Part shown: piece after piece, positions 1-12,361 of the stretch
Layout: each line of letters opens with the position of its first letter
Numbering within the stretch: the first letter of the stretch is position 1
Source: Clavelina lepadiformis
Taxonomy: Eukaryota; Chordata; Ascidiacea; Aplousobranchia; Clavelinidae
Assembly: GCF_947623445.1 (NCBI RefSeq)
Contig: NC_135240.1
Span: 1,302,001-1,366,000 of the forward strand
DNA length: 64,000 bases
Reading direction: 5' to 3'
The notes under the pieces: model-generated
Told to the model about the DNA's origin: nothing
The model's input: only the letters and a program-made list of their open reading frames with translations
Databases searched by the model: none
Translations under genes and position numbers: made by a program

Positions 1-398
1 CAAAAATCAAAGAATCATTATACAAATCAAATCAAATAAGAAATCAAAGATTGAATTATATTTTGCCTACACAAGAACTCCCTTTTAATGCATGAAATGA
101 CCTGTAATTTCATCCCATAGAAAGGCATAGATTGAATTGAATTCTTTTACCTTGTAAAAAGTATATGTGTAAGATATCAGATACCGGATGTTATTTTGTT
201 TGATGACGATAACAAACAACTGGTACCGTACATCAATGCATTTAATGTGGTTAGTGTAATAAATTCAAACAAATATGAATGTTGACGGACTCTTATTTTC
301 ATTTGGTATTTTCTAAAATACAGCTAGATGGTCTCTTTTTTATTTTTAAATACAACTAAATTTGCTAAGACTTTGCACATATACATTCTATGAGTATA

Positions 399-552
399 TT
401 ATATAGTAGATTGTATCTGTAGTATGTACAAAAAAAGTTTTATGTCAAATTTAATCACAATTACCAGAACGTCCTAACCTGCAAATGTTTCTCTTTATAT
501 GTGTCCAGGTTAATTGACTCCAACGTTTTGAAATCACAAACTTGTGGTAGAC
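399..552 (+). repeat. 154-bp dispersed repeat, copy 1
   Basis: This stretch is nearly the same, in the same orientation and length, as 8453-8606. Both begin at TTATATAGTAGATTG and end at CTTGTGGTAGAC with scattered substitutions. No ORF or terminal inverted repeat is visible, so the family is not recognised. The rest of 1-880 is AT-rich and shows nothing I can support. Confidence 0.85.
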
Positions 553-880
553 CGATGCAAATCTTGCGTTTCTTCTCATTCTGCAATACGTGCTTCCATT
601 TATGAGGTGACGTCTTCGAAGAAGAATTCAAAAGCTCCCTGAAAAATTTATTTAATCTACGAACTATATGACTATAGGCCTACTACCTAAATTCTAAAGC
701 CTTATCATGTCAACTTTAACTTAACACACACCTATCATCTTCTGGCAGTATCTTGCTGACCCTCGTTACCTAAAATTGTTTTAAGTCATGAGATAGATGT
801 GGACGAAGATGAAAAAGGAATTACCTGTTTCTAATCAGATGATCTAGGATTCTAGGTTATGCCAAAAAGTTTCTTACTCG

Positions 881-1732
881 GTGACCAGGTACAACAAAGG
901 CCAATTGAAAGACTGGCGCCAGTACCTGAAAGCTCGTAACGTTCGAGTCGGACTTCCTGAAAATGCGAAACAGCGTGAACGCAGCACGTTCGCGAAAGAA
1001 GTTTGCCATCGAGTTCTAGTCAAGGTTGTTTGCAGAGTACAAAGCCAGAATCGAAAAGCACGGGGATGATATTGCAACTATAACAAAACTGCGAAAAAAT
1101 GCATGTCGCAAAGAAGCTGTTTTAGCCTGCCTGTAAAATAATCACAGGCAATGTCGGCAGTTTTCATTCGTTTGCCGTGGTAAATCGCAACCACTGTTAT
1201 GGAACAACAACAAAGTACGTCTTGTACAAAATTACGAATAAAAAACGCTTTGCAAACAGACCGTTTAGAAACATATTGGATGAATAATTATGTTAACTTC
1301 TGTTTAATATTCTAAAATCTAAAAGAACGTATATCATTAAGATGCGTTAAAATGTTTATGTATTAGTGAAAAAAAGCAATGAAGTGTATTCCTTTATATG
1401 CATAGGCTTTGTGGTGCGGTATGGTTTGAGATATGGCAACGAGCTATGTGTATTTTATAGCGATTAAATGTCATTGTTTATCGAGATAGTATGTGTAAAT
1501 AGGATTAAATCATGTAAGTATTTTGTATTTCATGTATAGCATGTAAATCAATCCCGAAGCGTGGATTTCCCACCTTGAACATAAATTTTCCCTTTATCAA
1601 ATCACTTCAAAAACTAATCGTCACATGTTAGCGGTAGAGGCAATTCTGGCGACATACCTCGGGCAACTTTGTTTACCTTCTGCGTATGCTCATAACTGTT
1701 ACAACATAATAACAATGAAATCTTGAAACATT
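881..1732. other. Intergenic; one unexplained short ORF
   Basis: A 62-codon open frame (881-1069, plus) is rich in Arg and Lys and resembles nothing I recognise. It has no clear splice context. The rest is AT-rich sequence without visible structure. Confidence 0.4.
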
Positions 1733-2490
1733 TTGATAAACGTGAGGACTGAGGATTATTTAGAGTTTTTGTTGGCTGATCTGACACTTCGTGTTCTATC
1801 TTCCAAAGATTTAATGCGCGAATTAATGAGTGCAGTAGGTCAAAATAATCTTACTCAACCAGTTAATAAACGAATTCGTGCTACATTTTTTAAGTGGTCA
1901 CCACCAGACGTCGCAATTTCTTACCCACTACAGCCACAAATACAACAAATTTAAGTGTCTTAACCACCTCATTACCCACGATCTAACGCTAACAATGGAA
2001 CAAAGAGTTCCGGACAAACAAGTACTAATTTCACAAATCATAATTCACCAAACCAACGCGATTAATTTAACTAAACATGGCAACAACGATCACCACACAC
2101 AAACATTGGCCAGTTTCACAAATCATACAGCAAGTGGTAATTTATGGCACAGTGATAACTTAACATATTCATCACCCACCTTTCAGAAACCAGACTATCA
2201 ACGCGGAAATCACCCTTGCGCAAAATCATTCGCGGGCAACAAAAAACATTCGGCGATCGACGTTAGATTAACTCGGTTAACCCCGTCGAAAGCACCTACT
2301 TCCAAAAGAGACTGTCCCTTGTTAACTGTTTATGATCATGCCAATTGAATTCTTTTTTATGTAGATAGCGCTGCAGCAACTTCTCTTTCGTCGGCTAATT
2401 TAGCTCACAAATCAAACCCCAAACTGCAAATGTTTGTTTATGCTTCAGTTAAGTCATTGTATAAAATCACATTTATCATGGGTTTTATTT
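1733..2490 (+). pseudogene. Ty3/gypsy gag and protease relic
   Basis: The frame starting at 1733 aligns with the gag of the gypsy element at 40.7 kb: an acidic/Leu segment around EDYLEFLLADL, then LMRELMSAVGQNNLTQPV, then KRIRATF, matching the order EDEIELLLSDL, LMRQLINVVGSENLSLPV, KLIRTKF there. After a frame change, a retropepsin-like start (FFYVDSAAATSLSS) follows near 2350, in the place where the better-preserved copy has FFIDSGSTVSLI. Reverse transcriptase and integrase are absent. This is an old truncated copy of a related family, with no LTR recognisable on either side. Confidence 0.7.
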
Positions 2491-3245
2491 GAGAAGTTTA
2501 GTTGTGAGAAATAAGAATAATGAGAACGATTGTTTGATTTATTGCTTTTGACTGAGCGAGGTCATACCCAGCTATTGTTTCGTTAAACCACTTGGACATT
2601 TCCATTCAATTTAATTTCTCTAATTCGTTTCAAAGACCCTGACTCTCTATGGGAAGCCTTTCCGCTTGACTAAAGAGCTCTCAATGTGCCAAAGTTTATT
2701 AGTTTATAATTATAATTAATTATAATACGCCTACCATTTGTCCTCTTTTAGGGTTCAATTCCAACTTTAACCAAGATGAGCCATACAAGCAAAACATACA
2801 CTTAGTAAAACAGTTCAAAATCAGCCGAATTGTTTACCGCTAACTTACAAAGGTGTCAATGTTATTCGTGTGAGTTTGAATATTTTGTTCGTCACTTGCT
2901 TCCACCCTGCGGAATTGTTTCATAGGTTGAAGACCACTGTGTGGGACTTTTATCGCAAACAACGCCATCCAGTGAACACACTAAACGCATAAAGAGTTCA
3001 ATTAAAACACGCAAAATTCAGGCAATATTAACAGAACCAACTATATAGGGCACCTAATGCCTTAAAAATAAATGATATAAATAATCCGACAAACACCGGA
3101 AAACCGATTTTTAAAGCAATAAACTCAAATCTAGGTAAAATGCCGTAGATACATTGGTAGACATTGCTGATAACACTCCTAGTATTATCTAAATCTTATA
3201 ACACTCTTATACTAGAATTATCCCAGTGCTTATAGAATTACTTAC
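2491..3245. other. AT-rich stretch downstream of the cyclin E exons
   Basis: I looked here for the missing C-terminal exon of the cyclin E gene on the minus strand and found none. No ORF, inverted repeat or clear repeat is visible. Confidence 0.4.
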
Positions 3246-4510
3246 AGCGGCGATGTCTAAGAACTGAAAGCATGAAACTTGGGTGGCGAGCTCCCGCGAT
3301 GAAAAATGGTACAAGGCGGACACAGTCAAGAACACGGATGGAAACTGAAGACTTTTGATGTCCAATGTAAAGAGGTCGATCAACTAGAATGGAAATAAGA
3401 ACAGTTAAGATTACTCGACGCTTGACGCAGTTTCTGAAACCGCACGTTAAATATCCAGCAAGTGAAGATGTGAGGTAGCTGTACGCGGAAAGTCCCGATA
3501 TTAGTTATATTGTTTGCTAATTGCTAATAACTGCATGAATGCAAAACACAAGCAAAGTGGGTCAATAAACCGGCGGCAACTCACAGTCGAAATATTCATA
3601 TATTCGAGATTAGGAAGACGACATAATAGAAAAAATATAGCAAATTTTACGAACAGAACCGGACCAGGACGCTGGTGACATTTTAAGCACTAGATGCATC
3701 TGAGACGTTGTTTCATCAAAGTTTAGGACCGTTACCTTTCACACAAGAACTGACTGCAATTTATTCCCACCTGTGCTATGTGGACAAATGTTTCTTGCGG
3801 ATATTGAGGAAGGAAAAAAAGCGGATGACGGAGCATTGGCGGCGAAAGCGGCGTGACCGCGTGAGCTGTCTGAAGATAAACGTTTACCCAGGACACCACT
3901 GTGACTGGGGAAAGCGACCACTTGAGTGTGCTAAGGATTAACAATTCCTGGGATATGATTTCTTCCTCCGTGCAAGCTCCATCGGTGACGTAGGCAAAGT
4001 CTGTTAACTTCGGGGGATAGATTTCCTGTAGAGACACAAAAGTTTAGCAAAGACCAATATTTAGAAATCATTTCTCCTAAATACTGTTTACCTGCGTGAA
4101 TATAGGTTCTTCAAATAAATTTTATTCAAAAAAATGACAAACTTACTTCTAATTTCGCGGCGATAAATAAGGCGGTGACACCGACAAGCTGTAACCTCGT
4201 TTTGTGAATGTTGGTTGTGTTGTAAAGATATCGATCAATGTAGTCGATCGCTAAATAAAACGTCTCCCAGTGTAAAGTATACACCTTTGATGCCTGCAAA
4301 GAGACACACTAGCGTTAGACAAGATACTTTCCATTATCTTGCTTTCCCCTAGAGTTTAGAAGTTGAGTTGCTACCTCCATTAACTAGTCTAGCAGGATGG
4401 TGCGCACTAGAGGTTTCAAATCTTCGTGTCTCGACAAGTAAGCGCTGTTTCGGTAATAAATCGAATTTTTGTCGACCATCGAGCGCCATAATTCGTCAGA
4501 GTCGGCCCAG
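3246..4510 (-). pseudogene. CCNE: Cyclin E homologue, partial, with in-frame stop
   Basis: Four minus-strand exons join in phase: 4510-4375, 4293-4147, 4025-3771 and 3246-3383 (read 3383 to 3246), all with GT-AG borders. They encode the cyclin box: SWADSDELW and KPLVRTILLD, then VYTLHWETFYLAIDYIDRY, then EIYPPKLTDFAYVTDGAC and SWVNVYLQ, then LIDLFTLDIKSLQFP and SALYHFSS. Cyclin E binds Cdk2 and drives G1/S entry, and these are diagnostic E-type motifs. A possible 22-bp microexon (4793-4772) supplies the Ser before WADSD. Oddities: the invariant Trp after ILLD is TAG (about 4384-4386), and the C-terminal region after the SALYHF exon was not found. It is either a decayed copy, an allele with a nonsense change, or a base error. 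The identity is firm; functionality is doubtful. Confidence 0.85.
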
Positions 4511-4810
4511 CTGAAACAAACAAGACGATTTGAATGTGGGCTCTCAGATTGAGAACAAAAATAACAACACATGTGGTTATGGTTAATATGAAAGTTAAAA
4601 TTGATGTTAATAATAGTCATATAACAAGATAAAGATATAAACAAGAGAAAATATAATAATGAAGTTGTTCAACTGGCCAAAACAACGGCGACCACAACAA
4701 CCAAAACCATAGCATCTCATAACGAAATCCAATAAATGTCACAAAATGTACATGGCTCTAACGTTCCTTACCTTTCAAGTTTCAAATTTTGTCCTGAAAT
4801 GTTGTACGAA

Positions 4811-6940
4811 TTCGCGATGTGTGCATAATCATGGTTGCTAACTTTTGCTCGCAATCTTGTCAAAGAACGATTTATCTTTCAAACTTACAAAAACACTGCT
4901 TTCGATGACCACATTGACGCGGTACTCTTAGAAACCCCATTTAAAAAAACTGCCACTCCACTCTCCACAGCTAATTGCCAACTCACAGTCTCTCGAATAC
5001 CTATAAAACGTGGACACGTGGTGGAAACAAAAGACTTAGCTACCCGTGACTCGACACTCAAAATTCCGATGTGGCTACATTGGTATGAAGCCAGACTGTT
5101 GAAGCAAGACTGCCTTTCATTTTTCTCTCATGAAACCGACTGATCTTAGTGATCTAGTTAACTGTTTCATGCAAGAGGGCTTAATAAAATAACCCTCTCT
5201 CTCTCTCTATCACGTTCTACAAAACGAGATGCTACATAACTTAGGCAAATAAAGGGACGTAGCGAACAAAGAAGACCCAACAGCCAAGTCGGCGAAATTA
5301 AACTAAAGCTGAAACATAGCTTACGGCTCCGGCCCGGCCCTCCTTTGTCACGAAACAAAAAGCGTGAAGCTTGCCACGTAGGTGTCTCAGGAGGCCATTC
5401 CAAGAAGTCAGCAACTTTTTGCAAAGTTGGCACTTGAAATCACCTTTCCCATTATTTTTTTATCGTGCACGACTTTGCAGTCGCGCGATATGTTCAAATT
5501 CATGACACCACAGTATCTAAAACAATTACTAACACCATTATGTCATTATTCTCGGAAATGTTTGGCTTTTGTTTTCTTTTACACATAGAAATCAAAAAAA
5601 GCATTGAAAAGCTGAAGGTATTTTAAATTATCTTCCATTCATACTTGAAAGCTGTTGGAAATAATAGTAGAACTTACGGACAGTTTTTCTTCTTATTTAA
5701 TCCAGTATTAGAAGATCCCGATTTTGTGATTTCCGACTGCACTTGTCCATAATGCTTATTCATGACCCGTCATTTTGTTCTGTTGCGGGGTCACTTTTAT
5801 CATCTCCCTGCTGTTATAAAAATAAAATTTGCTGTTGTTCAATTTCATTTAAATTTAGATGGTTTAAATGTCTATATACCTGTGGCATCGTAATGATGAC
5901 AAAAAGTGCACAAACAAAGGTGCTGTTATCCACCCTGGAAATGTTTTACTTTTCCCGGGGCTGCCAGCATTGGCTCTTATGTGACAGCCTCCAGGTACAG
6001 CAATTGTTTGTTGCTGCCGTCACTGCTCGCGCCATACGTTTTATGAGTCGAACTGAACTCGATGTTATCGGCCAGTTAATTGCGCGAATTAGGTTGGTGA
6101 AATTATTCCATAAGTTTCAAGTTGCAAAGACTTAAAGAATTAAATCACTACGGGCATAGCAAAACCGGATTGCCAGATAAGTACCTTCCATAACGCAAAA
6201 CGCCTTCCAAAACCATAAAGCAGTTACATGACAAAATCTGTCAACGTATTTCGTTTTTACGGATTTCGATAAACTAATTACACTGGTCAACAGCCAATTT
6301 GCTTCTGAAACGAATGAGGTCAGTCTTGGCTAATTTGGGGTCGCTGATCACGAATATCAACTTTAAATTTGTTGATTAGCTCTAGTTTTTGAGATATGGC
6401 ACCATGCCAAAATGTGCTTTACTTTCTGAAGCGGAAAATAGCGTGCGTTTTTCTGTTGTAGCTTGGATCGATCAGATAGAGTTGCGCACTTAATATATTT
6501 GTTGGAAGGTAGATGACGTTTCTATTCATATTATTTTTATTTTGACATGTTTGAGTTGGGTTGTTTGCTTGCTTCTTTTGTAAAAACTTTATGTGTTTAG
6601 TCTTAACTGCTCTTTCTGCATTTGCCTCGTAAATGCATAAAAAATGCAGACAATTTCTCTTACATTTGTGGTGAAATAACTTTTTCCAGCACAAAAGCGA
6701 AGTATAACGGCTGTGGTCAGGAAAGCAAACCTTGTATTCAACTTGTATTTTGGATGCAAAGTTGGTGATCAGGACAAGAGTTGGGCCCCTCACATATGCT
6801 GTAACTCCTGTGGTGCAAATCTTCGGCAATGACCAAATGAAAAAAAAAGAAAATGTATGCCCTTCGAGAGAAGAGAGAAGAACCTACTGACCATATTAGC
6901 GATTGCTACTTTTGCATGATCTCCCCGGTTTGTAAAGATT
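4811..6940. other. Intergenic, no supported gene
   Basis: Several open frames of 60-136 codons occur on both strands but none has family motifs or convincing splice borders. A short CT microsatellite lies at about 5191-5208. A GC-rich patch near 5320-5345 (CTCCGGCCCGGCCCTCC) may be a fragment of a dispersed repeat. Confidence 0.4.
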
Positions 6941-6949
6941 TGTCAATAT

Positions 6950-7585
6950 AGAAGAAGCAGAGCATGCAATACACAAATATTCCATCTGCAATTCGTTCCG
7001 TACTACAAGGAGAATTACTTCCCGTTCCTGACGCAACTAAGGAATTCACGTTATGTTACGTTGAAACATATCTTCCAAAGAACCACACCTTATAACTCCA
7101 AATGAATGGCACAATCTTATCCGGGATTTGGAACTAGCTAAAAGGCTTTAGACTTCAGCTATGGAAACTTCTGGCAGAATCATCATCTTCGAAGACGGTG
7201 AATTTGATCAAGTGCCATTTGGCAAAGAGAAAATTGCATGGGAAGCGTTTAAGTTGCTGGCCACAAAATTCTTGGGGAAAAAAAGAGCTGACAACTACAC
7301 AGAATTGATGTCCAATCTCATTAAAGCATACAGATGCATGGAGTGCAATATATCACTGAAGATACACTTTTTAGACTCGCACCTGGTTTTTTTCCACCAA
7401 ACTGTGGAGATGTTAGTGATTAGCATGGTGAGCGATTTCACCAATGCATATCTACAATGGAAAAGAGGTACCAGGGAAAACAGAACCAATCAATGCTTGC
7501 TAACTTTTGCTGGATGATATCTAGGGATGCTCCATTAACCGTATTCAATCGACAGGCCAAAAAGGAGAAGAACAGATAAAATAGA
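6950..7585 (+). pseudogene. Decayed repeat-associated ORF, internally deleted
   Basis: The pieces match, in order, a long uncharacterised protein often found in repeated copies in arthropod and cnidarian genomes, recalled here as a family pattern. An N-terminal piece (IPSAIRSVLQGELLPVPDATK) is near 6980. A C-terminal piece, 7161-7400, has EKIAWEAFKLLATKFLGKKR, NYTELMSNLIKAY and MSxKIHFLxSHL-like sequence (ISLKIHFLDSHL). After a frame change at about 7385 comes FFPPNCGDVSD, a stop, HGERFHQ, MEKRYQGK and a LANFCWMISRDAP ending. About two thirds of the middle is missing, and at least two frameshifts and one stop are present. It is a dead copy. The family's biochemical role is unknown to me. Confidence 0.65.
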
Positions 7586-8129
7586 TTAGAAATTTATATT
7601 TGACAAGTGACAATTATTTGTTGCATACGCTATGCTGAAATATAAACGCATGCAATTATTACACTGTTTGTAGATTGTTACTGTTCTGTTCAATAAAGTG
7701 CAACAGGGCTTGCCATATGTAGATCAACATACAAAAATAAAAAAAGTTTTTATCTTTTAAACTAGAGCAAATCAGCAATTTTAACCAACATTTTTGGATT
7801 CAGCGTCCGAAAATACATAAGAATCAGTTGTTTTCTTATCGGAAGCAAAACATTTTTGAAAAATTGTTGACCAGTGTTATCGGTCTATTCGAACTCGGCA
7901 ATATTACGTAATAAGTGAACCTGGGTCTCCGTTATATTCAGCAATTCATTTGATCAATGATTAACATCACAACATCATATCATGACTTGAAAGACTAAAT
8001 CACTCCGGATTCACATTACAATTGGCAATTAACCCGGAGAGTTAAACTTTTCACGAAATCATAATTATTTTTAAAGGTAAAGACGTGAAAACCAATACAA
8101 AGTGTAATTGTTGCGGCGGCAATGAAAGG

Positions 8130-8370
8130 ATTGCCATTTGGCTACCATATGTAATCTTTTGTTATTTAGGGTTTATATTTGCCATAATTTCAGTTACCAT
8201 TTGCTACATAGAGTTAACAGATGGCTACTGAGTGTAGCAATTTGCTAAATAGGATTAATTTTTGGCTACCCATGGTAACCTTTTCTATCTCCAATTACCA
8301 ATTGCCACATAGAGTTAACAGAATTACAGAATAACATTTGAGTACTGTACTTCCAGATACCATTTGCTAG
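8130..8370. repeat. Degenerate short-period repeat
   Basis: Variants of ACCATTTGCTACATAGAGTTAACAG recur here, for example around 8200-8220 and 8283-8303, separated by related TTGCTA and TTTGGCTACC words. The copies are diverged and the period is irregular. Confidence 0.5.
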
Positions 8371-8452
8371 TCTTTTTGAATTGAGCGAGAATTCGCGCAA
8401 ATGTAACTGCAAAGATTCGAACTAACTAGACAGGGTTGTAGAATGGGGTTTG

Positions 8453-8606
8453 TTATATAGTAGATTGTATCTGTAGTTTGTACAAAGAAAGTTTCATGTC
8501 AAAATTAATCACAAATACCAGAACGTCCTACCCTGCAAATGTTTCATCTTGTATGTGTACAGGTTAATGGACTACAACGTTTTGAAATCACAAACTTGTG
8601 GTAGAC
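8453..8606 (+). repeat. 154-bp dispersed repeat, copy 2
   Basis: Same-orientation partner of 399-552, with the same ends and length and about ten substitutions. The two copies bracket the gypsy relic and the cyclin E exons. Confidence 0.85.
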
Positions 8607-9100
8607 GAAAGTGTTTTAGGTAAAGAACCGCAAGATGAAGCCAGACTAGTCTATTTTTTGAATTTCGACTCATCTGCGTCATTTTTTGTAATGGTTGAGC
8701 GAAGCATGACAGATAAGACACACAGGTTTAGCTCAAAGTCAGTGTATACAAATTCTTCCTCCCATTCCGTTTTAAAAGTTCTATTCTCCTCTTCATACTT
8801 TCTCTGTTTGCAATAATTCCCCAACAACATTTCTTGGATAAACCCCTTTTGCAATTATTTATATAACCGTAACCCACACTGAAAACTAGTTCAGCCCTGA
8901 CATGCAGCTTAAATCTGACGGTTTACTTAACTACAGTGTACAGGTTAGCACACTTCTTCACAATAATTTTTTCTTCGGAGTGTAGTTTGATTATTACTAA
9001 CAATCAGTCGACTGTTACTGCTTGTGGTAGAACGCATTGTTTCATAATCTGATCAATTAACTCGTCTATACCGGAAAAATGGATGTCTAAATGAACAATG

Positions 9101-9180
9101 CAAATTCATTAAAGAGCCGCAGTTTGGCCACCTCTGCAGTAGGCATTGATAAGGTTTCTCTTCAGTGTGAGTTATGATAT
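9101..9180 (-). pseudogene. C2H2 finger relic
   Basis: The minus strand reads a finger-linker remnant (KIHIITHTEEKPYQC) followed by decayed sequence. It lies just downstream of the intact finger gene and is probably a lost terminal finger or a paralogue fragment. Confidence 0.6.
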
Positions 9181-9475
9181 GAATTTTATCATACGAATTT
9201 TAGGGCACCTTACGTTGATAAACTTCCTGAAAAAACAAGCTGTTTGCCCAACAAAACCATATGGTGCAATTTTATATTTCATAAATACAACAAAGTCATT
9301 GATATAATATGTAAAATGTGAACAAATAAAACACAAACAAAAGGATGCAGCATCTGGATGAATGGTTTGTAAATGTTTTTTGATGCTAAGTTTTGTCCAA
9401 AGACCACTTCAAAATATTTAGATCTCCTCAATAGGAGATTTAATATTTGTTTAATGCATCTGTCATTAAACAGTG

Positions 9476-10588
9476 TCAATGTCGTTTCACAGTGTGAATA
9501 GTTTCATGACTCCGCAAATTTTTCTTTTGGGAAAAGGAATGTTGACACACTTGGCAATAAAAAGACCAATCTCCATTGTGGATTTTGATATGAGCTTTTA
9601 AATGTTGGCTTTGGGTAAATGACTTGACACAATATTGGCACTGATAAGGTTTATCACCAGTGTGAATTCTCATATGAACTTTTAAATTGTTGCTTGTGGT
9701 AAATGACTTGAGGCAAACTTGACAATGATAAGGTCGCTCACCAGTGTGGATTCTCATATGAGTTTTCAAATTTCCACTTGTGGTAAATGACTTGAGGCAA
9801 ACTTGGCACTGATAAGGTTTATCACCAGTGTGGATTCTCAGATGAGTTTTTAAATGGTTGCTTGTGGTAAATGACTTGAGGCAAACTTGACAATGATAAG
9901 GTCGCTCACCAGTGTGGATTCTCATATGAGCTTTTAAATGGTTGCTTGTGGTAAATGACTTGAGGCAAACTTGGCACTGATAAGGTCGCTCACCAGTGTG
10001 GATTCTCATATGAGTTTTCAAATGTCCACTTCTGGTAAATGACTTGACACAAATTTGGCACTGATAAGGTTTCTCACCAGTGTGCTTTCTCATATGACCT
10101 TGCAAACTTCCACTTGTGGTAAATGTCTTGAGGCACACCTGGCATTGATATGGTCGTTCACCTGTGTGCATTCTCATATGACCTTGCAAACTTCCACTTG
10201 TGGTAAATGTCTTGAGGCACACCTGGCATTGATATGGTCGTTCACCTGTGTGCATTCTCATATGAGTTTTTAAATGTTGGCTTTGAGTAAATAACTTTTC
10301 ACAAAACTTGCAGTGATAATTACGCTCTCCAGTATGAGTTCTTACATGATCTTTCAAACTGCTGCTTTGGGTAAATGACTTGTCGCATACATCGCATTGA
10401 TAAGGTCGCTCACCTGTGTGAGTTCTTAAATGTTGTTTCAAGTTGCTTTTGCATGTGAATGATTTATCACAAAATTTGCAGGAAAATTTCTTTTCTTGTC
10501 CTTCTTTGTCGAAAAAGTCTTGTGAAATCCCATCACTGATTGATTTTACCAAAACGTCAACTGGCATACCAACTACTTGACGATCCAT
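9476..10588 (-). CDS. C2H2 zinc-finger protein, 12 fingers
   Basis: One uninterrupted 370-residue frame. The first ~34 residues are non-finger (MDRQVVGMPVDVLVKSISD), followed by 12 tandem C2H2 fingers (C-x2-C-x12-H-x3-H) joined by TGERPYQC-type linkers, and a five-residue tail. Fingers 4 and 5 are almost identical, and 7-10 are very similar (YQCQVCLKSFTTS), indicating recent internal duplication; the residues at DNA-contact positions differ among GSLQG, NHLKA, GNLKT and NNLKV. Such proteins are nuclear and usually bind DNA as transcription regulators. No KRAB, SCAN or BTB domain is visible. The N-terminal motif G-x-PV-x4-K-x2-SD recurs at the start of the frame at 34366. No intron is needed. 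The target and role cannot be read from sequence. Confidence 0.92.
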   Translation of the reverse strand: MDRQVVGMPVDVLVKSISDGISQDFFDKEGQEKKFSCKFCDKSFTCKSNLKQHLRTHTGERPYQCDVCDKSFTQSSSLKDHVRTHTGERNYHCKFCEKLFTQSQHLKTHMRMHTGERPYQCQVCLKTFTTSGSLQGHMRMHTGERPYQCQVCLKTFTTSGSLQGHMRKHTGEKPYQCQICVKSFTRSGHLKTHMRIHTGERPYQCQVCLKSFTTSNHLKAHMRIHTGERPYHCQVCLKSFTTSNHLKTHLRIHTGDKPYQCQVCLKSFTTSGNLKTHMRIHTGERPYHCQVCLKSFTTSNNLKVHMRIHTGDKPYQCQYCVKSFTQSQHLKAHIKIHNGDWSFYCQVCQHSFSQKKNLRSHETIHTVKRH

Positions 10589-12361
10589 TGCGTTATTACT
10601 TGTTATTATACAAACTTATAACCTATTTTCTGAAAAGAACTTAAAATATTTGAAGGTTTTATCGATAGGAGTAAACTCATATAATGTGTAACTCTTTTAA
10701 TAAAAATATTCAATATCAATAATTGTTTGCAAAATTAATTACAGAGTAAAAAAAGCAGTGACTGTCACATATAAAAACGAAAATCAAAAAGGTTCCCTGT
10801 AGTTTGCAAACTACCAATTTGGATAAATGTCGATAAGTTCACTCACCAGTGTGAGTTCTCATATGAGTTTTCAATATTGCTACTAACGCAAAATGCATTG
10901 TGGCACACCTAGCTTACCATTCGTGTTACTTAGGGCTACCATATATCCTCTTTTCTAAAGAAAAAGGATTTTTGCTCAAAGTAGGCCTAAATGCTACTGA
11001 AAACGTCAAAATGTCCTATTTTTTACATTTTTTGCTTTCCCGCTTATATTTTCAACACAATTATATTTTTATTTGACTTTTAGGGTTAAACGACAATTAA
11101 CCACGGGAAATTTACCGCGAATAAACTAAACAAACGCGAGGACAACTGTCCGTCACAACTGACCGTGACGTAAATTTACCTAGAACAAACTGACCTTAAT
11201 TCATATAATTTGATTAAACAACAATGCTAATATGCGTAAAAAATAAACGCATAGCGTTTGATAGCCAGCTGACCACGACCAATTGTCGCCAGTGATTTTG
11301 TTCACAGTCAATTTACGTGATCCCGACTTTTTGGCATGAGGCCTAAGTCAAGTGACATTTCGGCGACAGATTGAGGTCTAACCATTTTTGTTATCATTGT
11401 TTTGATTTAAACAACCATAAAAGCAAAATAAAGCTAAGCAATAACGCCAAACAAATATATTGTGTTTTCTGATGAACTGTGGCAAAAGTATCCTTGTTTC
11501 AGAAAAGGACGTAATGATTTTGAACCTGAATGCATTACTTGTGCATATGCGTATAGTTATCCAAAAACATGTTATAAATTCTTTAAACGTAAAACTCTAT
11601 TTGCATTGTAATAGCTGGCGAAATTGGCCTTTTTTTAGGCAATGAAAATATGATAGGCCTATATAACATAATATAACATAAATATAATATATAACATAAA
11701 CCCTAATCTCAAACAACTTCTGTAATGAAAAAAGTTACTTTCCAGAAGTCAAACTCTTCTAAATAATCGAGAAAATAATATAATTATATTATATAATAAT
11801 ATATATTATAATATATTGCTTAACCTTAGTCTATTCTAGACACTGTATATTAAGATGGAAAATGAATTGTGGTATCTACAGTATTATGAGTAAAGAAGTG
11901 ACAACATTTAGCCAACATTTTACGGCTTAAAAATCGGTTTTCTTTAAAATGACATGTTAATATTTTACATTCGAAGAATGGATTATTTCACTTTAATTGC
12001 TTCAATTTCATTAATTCATGTGAAAAACATTATACAACAAACATATTATACAAAAGTTTAACAAAACTACCATTAACCTACATGCAGAAAAGTTAGCTAG
12101 AAAAGTTAGGCTGTAAAGTTAGGCACCTAGTCGCTTGCCTTCAATTCTTTCATTGGCCATCCAGTCTTCCATTCTATCAGAAAAATACGTACACTTCATT
12201 ATTGCACGAAAACCATCACTGTCCTACCAGTTTTGCAAAAAAAATAAATAAGCAAATAATTGAACATCGTTAAATACAAGAAAGCCAACAAAACTATTTC
12301 TGGAATTGTGCCATCAAATTGTAGTAAGTAGCCTAGCTTAGCCTTTTAATAAAGCCGGATC
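10589..12361. other. Intergenic with finger relic and AT-rich tract
   Basis: A single C2H2 linker relic (LKTHMRTHTGE, minus strand) lies at about 10835-10915. At 11655-11830 the sequence is nearly all A/T (TATAACATAATATAACAT words). No supported gene. A hydrophobic minus-strand stretch near 12330-12230 could be a further semaphorin exon but is not convincing. Confidence 0.5.

Noticed and set aside
4835-5143. 102-codon plus-strand frame upstream of cyclin E
   Set aside because: No motif on either strand and no splice support; could be chance.
6419-6829. 136-codon minus-strand frame
   Set aside because: Composition like intergenic DNA, no domain, no splice borders.
10055-10273. Plus-strand repeat-like frame with His/Ser/Cys periodicity
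   Set aside because: Antisense of fingers in the 12-finger gene.
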